The notes beneath the pieces were generated by a model, which saw nothing but the letters and a program-made list of their open reading frames with translations, searched no databases and was not told the DNA's origin. A stretch of 36,878 nucleotides of DNA from Clostridiales bacterium (GTDB taxonomy: Bacteria > Bacillota > Clostridia > Clostridiales > Clostridiaceae). The position numbers and the translations under genes are program-made. Location of the stretch: the NCBI GenBank assembly GCA_012519845.1, contig JAAYPK010000004.1, forward strand, positions 1 through 36,878. Reading direction: 5' to 3'. Positions 24,693 through 33,294 of the stretch are shown piece after piece. The number at the start of each line of letters is the position of its first letter. Within the stretch, counting starts at the first letter, position 1.

Positions 24693-25904
24693 ATGAAGAA
24701 GAAAAAGATTATTGTTATTGTTGCAATTGCTTTGGTGTCATTATTAGGTGGAACTACATATCAATATACTTCCTATGGACAGTATAAAAATAAAGTTAAT
24801 AATGCTATAGAGCATAATGAATATGATTATCTTAAAACTTTAGTTAATGATAATTTAAAACTTAATGTATTTAAAAAAATATATTTTAATAATGAATTAA
24901 CTAATAAATTAAATAACAAATTAGATAGTATTCTTCAAGAAGCTAAAGAAGAAGATGGAGATTTAGACAATTATTTAGAGTCTGTAGAAAGTATTAAAGA
25001 ATACGATGTTGTACAAGATAAGGTGGAAAATATTAATAATAATATTGAATTTTTGATTAAATATAAAGAAGCTGTTAATTTATTTAAAAGTGAAAAATAT
25101 ATAGAAGCGTATAAAGCTTTCACTTTATTAACAGATATTCCAAGTGAATGTAGTGAATATAAAGATAAGATAAATAAGTATAAAACAGATTCAAAGGAAA
25201 GTATAAAAGGTTCGATTTTTATTAAGGTAGACTTTTTAATAGAAAAAAATCAATATACTGAGGCTAAGGAATTATTAGACGGGGTTAGTGACATTTTAGG
25301 GGATAATGATGAATTTGTTAAAAAATTAACTGAAGTATATAAATTAGAAGAAAAATATAGTAGCGATGAAAAGAAAAAAGAAGAGTTAAAAAAAGCAGAG
25401 GAAGAAGAAAAGAAGAAAGAAGAAGAAGCTCTAGAAAATAAAATAAATGAAGCAGAAAGTGATAAAAATGCATTAACTTCATTAAATACTAATAATATAA
25501 ATTCTCTAAATATAGTAAGTGATACAAATAATTTTGTATATGTTGATTTAAGTACACAAACAATGAATATTTATAATGGAGAAGTGAATAAATGGAACTT
25601 GGTATCATCATTTTCTATATCTTCTGGAGTAAATGGATCTGAAACGCCAAAAGGAGTAACAAAAGTATCAAATTCAAAGGGACCATGGTATTTTGATGAA
25701 GATTATAATGAGGGAGCAAAATATTGGGTTAGAATGGCAAATGGTGTTTTATTTGAATCTATTCTATTTGCAGAAGATAAAAGTACTGTAGTTAATGGCA
25801 CATTAGGAACTCCTGCCTCTGATGGAACCGTTAGATTATCAGAAGAAAATGCTAAATGGTTTTATAGTAATATTAAGTCAGGAACAAAAGTTATAATAAA
25901 ATAA
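24693..25904 (+). CDS. Membrane-anchored L,D-transpeptidase-like protein with altered active site
   Basis: 403 residues with GGGGAGGA before the ATG. N-terminal signal anchor (about 4-25), then an all-helical external region (about 30-230) with a TPR-like unit (KSEKYIEAYKAFTLL) and an acidic/Lys coiled coil (about 225-262; EEEKKKEEEALENKINEAES). The C-terminal part (about 283-403) has the YkuD fold features: VDLSTQTMNIYNGE, SSGVNGSETPKGV, GPWYFDE, and GTPASDGTVRLSEENAKWFY. Active relatives have FHS, then SHGCVRL. Here these are FES (Glu355), Asp377 and Thr379: both His and the nucleophilic Cys are replaced. The frame is intact, so it is not a decayed gene; it is probably a non-catalytic wall-binding protein. 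Confidence 0.82.
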   Translation: MKKKKIIVIVAIALVSLLGGTTYQYTSYGQYKNKVNNAIEHNEYDYLKTLVNDNLKLNVFKKIYFNNELTNKLNNKLDSILQEAKEEDGDLDNYLESVESIKEYDVVQDKVENINNNIEFLIKYKEAVNLFKSEKYIEAYKAFTLLTDIPSECSEYKDKINKYKTDSKESIKGSIFIKVDFLIEKNQYTEAKELLDGVSDILGDNDEFVKKLTEVYKLEEKYSSDEKKKEELKKAEEEEKKKEEEALENKINEAESDKNALTSLNTNNINSLNIVSDTNNFVYVDLSTQTMNIYNGEVNKWNLVSSFSISSGVNGSETPKGVTKVSNSKGPWYFDEDYNEGAKYWVRMANGVLFESILFAEDKSTVVNGTLGTPASDGTVRLSEENAKWFYSNIKSGTKVIIK

Positions 25905-26111
25905 TAATTAGAAAAGAGGGGTAGTAAAAACTAAGAGAGTAGTTTAGTAGAAGTTAGAATAGAAACTAATAAAGAAAGTGACTCTTTGATAGAATTACTC
26001 AAACAAACCTATAATTAAAGAAATTTGTGATTTCTATCCACTTCTCTTATCTATTACTCTTAGTTCTGCACATCCCAACAGTTCTTCTCTATCAAAATCC
26101 CTGGCGGAGTT
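25903..26111 (-). ncRNA. Candidate structured RNA with pseudoknot, likely read from the - strand
   Basis: A gene-free segment between convergent genes. It contains GC-richer patches unlike other spacers (CCCTGGCGGAG, TCTGCACATCCC). Arms pair over the whole length: 25929-25937 with 26057-26065 (AACTAAGAG / CTCTTAGTT), 25950-25954 with 26040-26044, 25959-25965 with 26031-26037, and GGGG at 25918 with CCC at 26074. A further 9-bp pair, TTTGATAGA (25985-25993) with TCTATCAAA (26088-26096), crosses these, i.e. a pseudoknot. The - strand is favoured: TTCAAA (26141-26146), 17 bp, TTTAAT (26118-26123) with TGG extension would start near 26111, and the 3' end (about 25903) is U-rich. Size, conservation-like patches and a clostridial host recall the raiA-motif RNA, but I cannot confirm this. 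Confidence 0.5.
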
Positions 26112-26375
26112 TCATATATTAAACCATACTACAATTATTATTTGAAGTATTAATATTGTAGGACCACCAATATAAAATAGAGGATGTTTTGTTTTATGTC
26201 TAAAAGTATACATGCCTAATAGCATTCCAATGCTCCCACCTAAAACAGCTAGTCCAATTAATGTAGATTCTTTTATTCTCCATTTTTTATGAATTGCTTT
26301 CTGTTTATCAATGTACATAAAAATAAATGATATAAAATTAATTAATAATAAAAAAAATATTACAAATCTATTCAT
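26112..26375 (-). CDS. DUF1294 membrane protein
   Basis: 87 residues, with AGGTAGG before the ATG on the - strand. Three membrane helices (about 4-20, 38-58, 68-85). Family signature present: YIDKQKAIHKKWRIKESTLI then LGGSIGMLLGMYTFRHKTKH. Function unknown. It is divergent from feoA, separated by 179 bp that also holds the Fur site; an AT-rich TATAAT on the - strand near 26420 may be its promoter. Its 3' end converges on the structured RNA region. Confidence 0.9.
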   Translation of the reverse strand: MNRFVIFFLLLINFISFIFMYIDKQKAIHKKWRIKESTLIGLAVLGGSIGMLLGMYTFRHKTKHPLFYIGGPTILILQIIIVVWFNI

Positions 26376-26466
26376 ATAAAACCTACCTTAGAAAAAATAT
26401 TATTACAATAATTATATACTAAATTGTATTTTTATCCATGGAAAATTAATTATTATAATTTGATTA

Positions 26467-26510
26467 TGATAATGACTATCATTGACAAGAATGTAAACAA
26501 GATGTAAACT
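26467..26510 (+). promoter_or_regulatory. Fur box and SigA promoter of the feo operon
   Basis: TGATAATGACTATCA (26467-26481) matches the Fur 7-1-7 pattern with one mismatch and touches the -35 TTGACA (26482-26487). After 17 bp comes TAAACT (26505-26510). Binding of iron-loaded Fur would block the -35. The arrangement resembles the site at 21097. Confidence 0.75.
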
Positions 26511-26554
26511 ATAGTTGAAGTAAGTGTAATTACTTAAGTGAATGGGGGAATTTT

Positions 26555-26785
26555 ATGACATTATTAGATGGTAGCATTGGAGATGTCTTTTTAGTGAATT
26601 ATATAGATATTCAAGAAAAAGTAAAAAAACGTCTGGAAATTCTTGGACTCACTAAAGGAACCCAAGTTAAAATTTTAAATAATAAGAGAAGTGGTTCAAC
26701 TATAATAAAATTAAGAGGTACAAGATATGCAATTGGAAAAGAAATAGCATTTGCAATAAAAGTTAGGAGGAAAGAAAATGAATGA
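26555..26785 (+). CDS. feoA: Ferrous iron transport protein A
   Basis: 76 residues with GGGGG before the ATG. SH3-like FeoA domain: KKRLEILGLTKGTQVKILN and SGSTIIKLRGTRYAIGKEIA are the family core. It assists FeoB; ends 8 nt inside feoB, implying coupled translation. First gene of the Fur-boxed operon. The opposite-strand frames here are shadows. Confidence 0.96.
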   Translation: MTLLDGSIGDVFLVNYIDIQEKVKKRLEILGLTKGTQVKILNNKRSGSTIIKLRGTRYAIGKEIAFAIKVRRKENE

Positions 26786-28835
26786 AACAATAAATGTTGC
26801 ATTTATAGGAAATCCTAATTGTGGTAAGACAACATTGTTTAATGCATATACAGGAGCAAAACTTAAGGTAGCTAATTGGCCAGGAGTTACTGTTGAAAAA
26901 AAAGAAGGAGCAATGAGATACCACGATAATAATTTTAAACTGGTTGATTTGCCAGGGATATACAGTTTAACCTCATACACTATGGAAGAAAAGCTATCAA
27001 GAAAATACATTTTAGATGATGAGGTTGATATTGTAGTAGATATTGCGGATGCATCTTCACTAGAAAAAAATTTGTATTTAACCTTACAACTAATTGAATT
27101 GGGTAAACCTGTTATTTTAGCTTTAAATATGATGGACATTGTTGAAGAACGTGGAATGGACATAGATCTTCATAGACTTCCAGAAATGCTTGGTATTCCA
27201 GTAATCCCGGTATCTGCTAGAAAAAAGAGGGGATTAGATGTATTAATCCATGCAGTTGCTCATCACAATAATGAAAATAAAGAAAATATTTTAAAGCAAC
27301 ATAGAATTGAAAAAGAAAACAGTAAATATAGGCATAAACATGATCATCATAATGAATATGCAGTAGTTTATAGTGATGAAATAGAAGATAAGATAGATAT
27401 TATTTCTGATAGGTTAATATTAGAGTATCCTGAAATAGAAAATGTAAGATGGCATGCTATAAAAATACTTGAAATGGATGAAGAAGTAAAATCAAAATAT
27501 CCAATTGATTTTTCAGATGTTGTAGATAAAAATTATGAATCTCAAATTGTAAATGAAAAATATGATTTTATTGAAGAAATTATTAATGAATGCGTAGTTA
27601 ATAAGGATTCAAAGGCAGAGAAAACTGACAAAATTGATAAGATATTAACTAATAGATATTTAGGAATTCCTATTTTTTTAGGTATAATGGCACTTGTGTT
27701 TTTTTTAACTTTTACTGTAGGTGATTTTTTAAAAGGCGGTTTTGAAATTGGATTAGAATGGTTTACTCAAACTGTCGCTAGTTTTTTAGAAGGTGTACAT
27801 GCAAATGAAATAGTAACTTCATTAATTTTAGATGGAATTATTGCAGGAGTTGGAGGTATATTAACATTTTTGCCTAATATATTCATTCTATTTTTAGCAT
27901 TAGCCTTTCTTGAAGATAGTGGATATATGTCAAGAGTTGCTTATGTTATGGATGGATTAATGGGAAAGATTGGTCTTTCTGGAAGGGCCTTTATTCCTTT
28001 ACTTTTAGGTTTTGGATGTACAGTTCCAGCTGTAATGGCTTCAAGAGCCTTAGAGGATAAAAGAGACAGGCTAAAGACTATATTAATTACTCCTTTTATG
28101 TCTTGTAGTGCTAGGTTACCAATATATGTTTTGTTTTCTGAATTATTTTTTCAAAAGCATGCCATGTTAGTTGCTTATTCAATGTATATCATTGGATTAA
28201 TTGTAGCAATTTTGGTTGCTCTAGTTATAAATAAAATTGATAAAAAGAAGAATAAAGAAGTAAATACATTACTAATAGAACTACCAGAATATAAATCGCC
28301 AAATGCCAGAACAATATCAATTTATGTGTGGGAAAAGGTTAAAGATTATTTATCTAAAGCTGGTACAACAATTTTTGTGGCTTCAATAATTATTTGGGGA
28401 TTATTAAATTTTGGACCTACAGGAAAAGTAGCTGATATGGGAGAAAGTTTTGGTGCAATTATAGGAAAGAGTGCAATTTGGTTATTTGAACCAGCAGGTC
28501 TTGGTTACTGGCAAATAATAGTGGCGCTAATTTCAGGAATTGCTGCTAAAGAAGTTGTTGTTTCAAGTATGAGTGTATTATATGGAATATCCAATATTAA
28601 TTCTACTCAAGGAATGGCTAGCATACTTTCAATATTTAGTTCAGAAGGTTTTGGACCTCTTAATGCATATTCATTAATGGTATTTTGTTTATTATATATT
28701 CCATGTATAGCTACAATAGCAACAATTAAGAAAGAAACCAATTCTAATAAGTGGATGATATTTTCAATTGTGTTTCAATTAGTAGTTGCCTGGGTAATTT
28801 CAACATTAGTTTATCAAATAGGAAGCCTAATTTAA
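26778..28835 (+). CDS. feoB: Ferrous iron transporter FeoB
   Basis: 685 residues with AGGAGG upstream. GTPase-controlled Fe(II) uptake. G domain: G1 GNPNCGKT (11-18), G3 DLPG (57-60), G4 NMMD (117-120), VSAR (145-148), followed by a helical spacer. The membrane part (about 295-685) has the FeoB Gate and core signatures, GILTFLPNIFILFLALAFLE, GFGCTVPAVMASR and FMSCSARLPIYVLF. The linker after the G domain is rich in His (162, 163, 175, 186, 188, 190, 191), which could bind metal. Very secure call. Confidence 0.98.
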   Translation: MNETINVAFIGNPNCGKTTLFNAYTGAKLKVANWPGVTVEKKEGAMRYHDNNFKLVDLPGIYSLTSYTMEEKLSRKYILDDEVDIVVDIADASSLEKNLYLTLQLIELGKPVILALNMMDIVEERGMDIDLHRLPEMLGIPVIPVSARKKRGLDVLIHAVAHHNNENKENILKQHRIEKENSKYRHKHDHHNEYAVVYSDEIEDKIDIISDRLILEYPEIENVRWHAIKILEMDEEVKSKYPIDFSDVVDKNYESQIVNEKYDFIEEIINECVVNKDSKAEKTDKIDKILTNRYLGIPIFLGIMALVFFLTFTVGDFLKGGFEIGLEWFTQTVASFLEGVHANEIVTSLILDGIIAGVGGILTFLPNIFILFLALAFLEDSGYMSRVAYVMDGLMGKIGLSGRAFIPLLLGFGCTVPAVMASRALEDKRDRLKTILITPFMSCSARLPIYVLFSELFFQKHAMLVAYSMYIIGLIVAILVALVINKIDKKKNKEVNTLLIELPEYKSPNARTISIYVWEKVKDYLSKAGTTIFVASIIIWGLLNFGPTGKVADMGESFGAIIGKSAIWLFEPAGLGYWQIIVALISGIAAKEVVVSSMSVLYGISNINSTQGMASILSIFSSEGFGPLNAYSLMVFCLLYIPCIATIATIKKETNSNKWMIFSIVFQLVVAWVISTLVYQIGSLI

Positions 28836-28849
28836 AAGAAGGTGATAGT

Positions 28850-29008
28850 ATGATTTTTTCCATTATTTTATTAGTATTAATTGGATCTTATGCAGGTTTT
28901 GTAATATATAAAAGAGTTAAAGATATAAAAAAAGGAAAGTACTGTAATTGCGGATGTGATAATTGTACAAATAAATGTAATAGTAAAAAAGATGTTAATT
29001 TTAAATAG
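28850..29008 (+). CDS. FeoB-associated Cys-rich membrane protein
   Basis: 52 residues from the ATG at 28850 with GAAGGTGA upstream; the longer frame from 28751 lies inside feoB without a ribosome site. One membrane helix (about 3-21) then KRVKDIKKGKYCNCGCDNC, with five Cys in the last 22 residues (CNCGCDNCTNKC). This is the usual third gene of clostridial feo operons. Its role is unknown; iron binding or FeoB stabilisation is inferred from the Cys cluster. Confidence 0.9.
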   Translation: MIFSIILLVLIGSYAGFVIYKRVKDIKKGKYCNCGCDNCTNKCNSKKDVNFK

Positions 29009-29028
29009 TAATTAATTTAACATTAAGA

Positions 29029-29070
29029 AAGGATGCTACAAAGTGTTTTCATTTTGCAGCATCCCTTTTT
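29029..29070 (+). terminator. Terminator of the feo operon
   Basis: Arms GGATGCTACAAA and TTTTGCAGCATCC with a 9-nt loop, followed by a T run. Confidence 0.88.
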
Positions 29071-29107
29071 ACTATAAAAATATAACATAAGGTTCTTAAA
29101 GTATTAT

Positions 29108-29136
29108 GCATAATCAAAAAATAAATAACATAGTAT
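29108..29136 (+). promoter_or_regulatory. Possible SigE promoter of spoIIM
   Basis: GCATAAT (29108-29114), 14 bp, CATAGTAT (29129-29136). This matches the SigE pattern (GnATAnT, N14, CATA...T) well. The Bacillus spoIIM gene is SigE-dependent. Confidence 0.55.
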
Positions 29137-29166
29137 AGTCTATAATTACTTAAAGAGGAGTAAGAG

Positions 29167-29805
29167 ATGAATAGATTAATGGAAAGTTTTCACAATGGTT
29201 TTAGAGAACATAAACTATACTATCTGTTGGTTCTATTATTATTCTGTATAGGCATTGTAATTGGAATATGTACAGTTAAGTATATGGATCCAACAAATAA
29301 AAGTGATGTAACTTCTTATTTTAACACCTTTGTAAATGGCGCATCAGAAAGAACAACTGATTATGGTGATTTATTTTTAAAAGTACTAAAAAAAAATATG
29401 CTATTACTAATACCTATAATATTATTATCATTAACTTTTTTTGGAGCACCATTGATATTAATATGTGATTTAGTAAAAGGGTTTACCTTAGGATATACTT
29501 TTACATTTTTATTAACAACATTTAATGGAAAAGGTTTTATTCTTGCTTTAGCATCTGTAATTCCTCAAAATTTATTTTATATTCCTTGTTATATAGCAAT
29601 AAGTGTAATTGGAATAAACATGTCAAATAAAACTTTAAAGGAACGATTTCTAAAAAGCCCTGTGAAAAGTAAGATAGAAAAAATAAAAAACATAAGTAAT
29701 TCTTTAGTGATGATTTTAATATTTTTTATTATTGGAGTTATGGTTGAAACATACCTAGGACCTAATATTATAAAATTTGTATTAGAGAAATTTTATACTA
29801 GTTAG
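29167..29805 (+). CDS. spoIIM: Stage II sporulation protein M
   Basis: 212 residues with AAAGAGGAG before the ATG. Mother-cell membrane protein that, with SpoIID and SpoIIP, drives engulfment of the forespore. Five membrane helices; family features include the hydrophobic segment after the charged N-terminus (YYLLVLLLFCIGIVIGI), and FFGAPLILICDLVKGFTLGYT in the middle. It is next to the xerD-like gene as in Bacillus (spoIIM-xerD-deoB), though a possible 0A box lies between them. Confidence 0.95.
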   Translation: MNRLMESFHNGFREHKLYYLLVLLLFCIGIVIGICTVKYMDPTNKSDVTSYFNTFVNGASERTTDYGDLFLKVLKKNMLLLIPIILLSLTFFGAPLILICDLVKGFTLGYTFTFLLTTFNGKGFILALASVIPQNLFYIPCYIAISVIGINMSNKTLKERFLKSPVKSKIEKIKNISNSLVMILIFFIIGVMVETYLGPNIIKFVLEKFYTS

Positions 29806-29843
29806 AATTGTAGATAAAACCTGTAAAGGATATAAAAAAATGT

Positions 29844-29850
29844 TGTCGAA
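29844..29850 (+). promoter_or_regulatory. Perfect Spo0A box (TGTCGAA)
   Basis: TGTCGAA at 29844-29850, 33 bp before the xerD-like ATG. It is the only perfect TGnCGAA I saw in either orientation. A TATTAT-like sequence directly follows (29851-29856), so Spo0A could affect a promoter here. Confidence 0.4.
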
Positions 29851-29882
29851 TATTATAAAGTAATAATGCATGGGAGAGAATA

Positions 29883-30761
29883 ATGATAGAAATTATTAAT
29901 GAATATAGGGACTATTTGTTAAACAATGACAAAAGTGAAAATACTGTTTATGCTTATGTAACAGATGTCAATTTATATTTGAAATTTCTAAAGAAAAAAG
30001 ATATTGATATATTTATTTCAGATAACGTATCCATAATGCTATATATTAATAATTTACTACAGGATGGGAAATCCGAAAGATCAGTAAATAGAATTGTAAT
30101 TAGTCTTAGGAGTTTTTATGGATTTTTAAAAATTAATGAATTAATTAAAGAAATACCAAAAATAACTTATAAAAGTAGTAAAATAGATAAAAAGCTTCCT
30201 GAAATATTAACAATCGAAGAGGTTGATAAAATTATAAAATCTATAAATAAGGAAGGAACAAAAGGGATTAGAGATAATGCATTATTAGAATTAATGTATG
30301 CAACTGGTATGAAAGTATCAGAGTTAATTGGGGTTAATGTGGAAGATGTAAATTTAGATTTAGCTTTTGTTAAGTGTAGTGATAATAGAAAGTATGAAAG
30401 ATTAATTCCAATAGGTAGAAGTGCTTGTTATGCAATTGAAGAATACATGGAGATTAGAAGCAGAGTAGCAGATATTGGAGTAAATAACTTATTTGTGAAT
30501 TTAAATGGAAATAAATTAACAAGACAAGGAATATGGAGAATTGTAAAGGAATATTCACATAAGGCAGGAATAAAAAAGGATGTAAATCTTAATACATTTA
30601 GGCATTCATTTGCAGTTCATATGCTTCAAAATGGAGCAAATGTAAGAGCAGTTCAAAAACTTCTTGGAAATCAAGTTTTAACATATATGGACACATATTA
30701 TGAAATTATAAATAGTGATAAAATTAATTTAATTTATAGAAAAACTCATCCAAGAGCATAA
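29883..30761 (+). CDS. xerD: XerD-like tyrosine recombinase with altered active site
   Basis: 292 residues with GGGAG before the ATG. N-terminal SAM-like core-binding domain (about 1-95) and catalytic-fold domain (about 108-292). Position between spoIIM and deoB is that of Bacillus xerD (ripX). The usual catalytic set is Arg, Lys, His-x-x-Arg, His/Trp, Tyr. Here Lys144 replaces the first Arg (ATGMKVSEL), Lys170 is present, Asn237 replaces the first His (NTFRHSF), Arg240 is kept, Asn263 replaces the third His (LGNQV) and Tyr272 is kept. So three of six are changed, though the frame is intact. It may be a non-catalytic relative, with the true XerC/XerD elsewhere in the genome. Confidence 0.8.
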   Translation: MIEIINEYRDYLLNNDKSENTVYAYVTDVNLYLKFLKKKDIDIFISDNVSIMLYINNLLQDGKSERSVNRIVISLRSFYGFLKINELIKEIPKITYKSSKIDKKLPEILTIEEVDKIIKSINKEGTKGIRDNALLELMYATGMKVSELIGVNVEDVNLDLAFVKCSDNRKYERLIPIGRSACYAIEEYMEIRSRVADIGVNNLFVNLNGNKLTRQGIWRIVKEYSHKAGIKKDVNLNTFRHSFAVHMLQNGANVRAVQKLLGNQVLTYMDTYYEIINSDKINLIYRKTHPRA

Positions 30762-30788
30762 TAATAAAAACGAAAGGATGGTAGATTA

Positions 30789-31964
30789 ATGAACAGAGTT
30801 ATTATAATTGTATTAGATAGTTTAGGTATAGGTGAATTACCAGATGCAAAAGAATATGGGGATGAAGGAAGTAATACTTTTTGTAATATTTATAAGGCCT
30901 TAGGAGGATTAAATATTAACAATTTAAGAAAACTTGGTATTGGGAATATTAATGGCTGTGAAACATTAGAAAAAAGTATAAACCCTATTGGCTGCTTTGG
31001 AAAAGCAAAAGAAAAATCAAAAGGAAAAGATACAGTAACAGGACATTTAGAAATATCAGGAGTAATTTTGGAGAAACCTCTTAATACTTATCCTAATGGA
31101 TTTTCAGAAGATATAATTGAAGAATTTAAGAAAAGAGCCAATATTTCAGGAGTTTTAGGAAATAAAGTAGCATCAGGCACTGAAATTATTAAGGAATTAG
31201 GTGAAGAACATATAAAAACCGGTTTTCCAATTGTATATACCTCAGCAGATAGTGTATTTCAAGTGGCAGCACATGAAGATGTAATTAGTTTATCAAAACT
31301 ATATAAAATGTGTGAAGAAGCAAGAAAGTTATTTGTTGGAGATAAAATAATAGGAAGAATTATTGCAAGACCTTTTATTGGAAAGCCAGGATCTTTTGAA
31401 AGAACTTCTAATAGACGTGACTATGCTCTTGACCCTTCTGGAAAAACAATTTTAGATTATATATTTGAGAATAATAAAAAAGTTGCTTGTGTAGGTAAAA
31501 TTGAAGATATATTTAATAAAAGAGGTGTAACAGATGCCATTCATACAAAGAATAATAATGATGGTGTAGATAAAACTCTTGAATACATGAAAAACATAGA
31601 TAATGGGTTGATTTTTACTAATTTAGTGGATTTCGATATGGTATATGGTCATAGAAATGATGTTAAGGGATATGGAAAAGCTATAGAAGAATTTGATTAT
31701 AGACTTAACGAAATATTAGTTAACTTAAGAAAAGATGATATTTTAATTATTACTGCAGATCATGGTTGTGATCCAACTACAGAAAGTACAGATCATTCAA
31801 GAGAATATATACCTATTTTAGTTTATGGAGAAAAGATAAAAAAAGGTGTAGAAATAAGTACTAGAGATTCATTTGCTGATATAGGAAAAACAGTTTTAGA
31901 ATATTTAAATATTAAAAATGAATTAACAGGAAAATCCTTTTTAAATGAAATTTTAGATAAATAG
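30789..31964 (+). CDS. deoB: Phosphopentomutase
   Basis: 391 residues with AAAGGATGG before the ATG. Interconverts ribose-1- and ribose-5-phosphate and the deoxy forms. Alkaline-phosphatase-like metal sites: [11 protein letters not shown] at the N-terminus, [12 protein letters not shown] with the phospho-Thr, and DHGCDPT with HSREYIP near the C-terminus. Followed after 11 nt by pdp, so the two form a nucleoside salvage unit. Confidence 0.97.
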   Translation: MNRVIIIVLDSLGIGELPDAKEYGDEGSNTFCNIYKALGGLNINNLRKLGIGNINGCETLEKSINPIGCFGKAKEKSKGKDTVTGHLEISGVILEKPLNTYPNGFSEDIIEEFKKRANISGVLGNKVASGTEIIKELGEEHIKTGFPIVYTSADSVFQVAAHEDVISLSKLYKMCEEARKLFVGDKIIGRIIARPFIGKPGSFERTSNRRDYALDPSGKTILDYIFENNKKVACVGKIEDIFNKRGVTDAIHTKNNNDGVDKTLEYMKNIDNGLIFTNLVDFDMVYGHRNDVKGYGKAIEEFDYRLNEILVNLRKDDILIITADHGCDPTTESTDHSREYIPILVYGEKIKKGVEISTRDSFADIGKTVLEYLNIKNELTGKSFLNEILDK

Positions 31965-31975
31965 GAGGAAGAGAA

Positions 31976-33280
31976 ATGAGGATGTATGATATCATACTTA
32001 AAAAGAGAAACGGAGGAGAGTTATCTTTAGAAGAAATCGACTATTTTGTTCAAGGGTTTACTAAAGGTGAAATACCAGATTATCAGGCCTCAGCTTTACT
32101 TATGGCTATTTATTTAAATAAAATGAGTAAAAGAGAAACTGCAGATTTAACTATGTCAATGGTTAATTCAGGAGATATTTTAAATCTGGATGACATAGGT
32201 GGAATAAAGGTTGATAAGCATTCAACTGGAGGAGTAGGAGATACAACAACAATACTTTTGGCACCTATGGTTGCATCTACAGGAGTGCCAATTGCAAAAA
32301 TGTCTGGAAGAGGTCTTGGTCATACAGGTGGAACTATTGATAAATTAGAATCCTTTCCAGGATTTTCAGTTGAACTATCTAAGGAGAAATTCATAGAAAA
32401 TGTTAACAATATTGGACTAGCTTTAGTTTCACAAACAGGGAATTTAGCACCAGCAGATAAGAAGATATATGCATTAAGAGATGTTACAGCAACAGTAGAC
32501 AGTATGCCATTAATAGCCTCTAGTATTATGAGTAAAAAAATTGCTTCAGGAGCAAATGCTATTGTACTTGATGTAAAGGTTGGAGAAGGTGCTTTTATGA
32601 AAACTCCTGGAGAAGCAAGGGCGTTAGCAAAAGAGATGGTTGATATAGGTAAAAGTGTTGGCAGGAAAACTATAGCAGTTATTTCTGATATGGATCAACC
32701 TTTAGGCTATGCAATAGGAAATTCATTAGAAATTATTGAGGCAATTAATACATTAAAAGGTAAGGGACCAAAGGATTTACTTGAGTTATCATTAGTACTT
32801 GGAAGTAATATGTTACTTTTAGCTAAAAAAGTAAGTACAATAGAAGAAGGAAAAAAGCTACTTTTAGAAAATATAAAAAATGGAAAAGCTTTAAAGAAAT
32901 TAAAGGAATTTATTATAGCACAAGGTGGAAATGAAGAATTTGTAGATAATATAGATTTATTTGAAAAACCTTCTTACATAATAGATGTTAAGTCCAATTC
33001 CTCAGGAGTTATTAAGAAAATACATTCAGAAGCACTTGGAATAATTGCAATGAAATTAGGTGCTGGAAGAGAAAAAAAAGAAGATAGTATTGACTTATCA
33101 GTAGGAATAGTATTAGAAAAGAAAAGAGGAGATAAAGTATCAAAAGGTGAGGTTTTAGCTAAAGTTTATGCAAATGATAATAATAAAGGTAATATTGCAG
33201 CTAGAGAAATTTTAAAAGAAATTGAAATAGTAGATAAATATGAAGAAAATATTCCTTTAATTTATGAAATAATACAATAA
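31976..33280 (+). CDS. pdp: Pyrimidine-nucleoside phosphorylase
   Basis: 434 residues; ATG at 31976 with AGGAGG about 7 nt upstream, rather than the Met two codons later. Releases ribose-1-phosphate from uridine and thymidine, feeding the preceding DeoB. Phosphate-binding [12 protein letters not shown] (about 80-91) and [13 protein letters not shown] are present. In Bacillus the deoB neighbour is a purine nucleoside phosphorylase; here a pyrimidine enzyme takes the place. Confidence 0.96.
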   Translation: MRMYDIILKKRNGGELSLEEIDYFVQGFTKGEIPDYQASALLMAIYLNKMSKRETADLTMSMVNSGDILNLDDIGGIKVDKHSTGGVGDTTTILLAPMVASTGVPIAKMSGRGLGHTGGTIDKLESFPGFSVELSKEKFIENVNNIGLALVSQTGNLAPADKKIYALRDVTATVDSMPLIASSIMSKKIASGANAIVLDVKVGEGAFMKTPGEARALAKEMVDIGKSVGRKTIAVISDMDQPLGYAIGNSLEIIEAINTLKGKGPKDLLELSLVLGSNMLLLAKKVSTIEEGKKLLLENIKNGKALKKLKEFIIAQGGNEEFVDNIDLFEKPSYIIDVKSNSSGVIKKIHSEALGIIAMKLGAGREKKEDSIDLSVGIVLEKKRGDKVSKGEVLAKVYANDNNKGNIAAREILKEIEIVDKYEENIPLIYEIIQ

Positions 33281-33294
33281 AATTAATATATTTG

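Noticed and set aside
25903-26111. 6S RNA interpretation of the long hairpin
   Set aside because: The crossing 9-bp helix and the asymmetric bulges do not fit a simple rod with a central bubble; kept as an unspecified structured RNA.
28751-28849. Longer start for the FeoB-associated Cys-rich gene
   Set aside because: Lies inside feoB and has no ribosome site; the ATG at 28850 has GAAGGTGA upstream and gives the usual family length.
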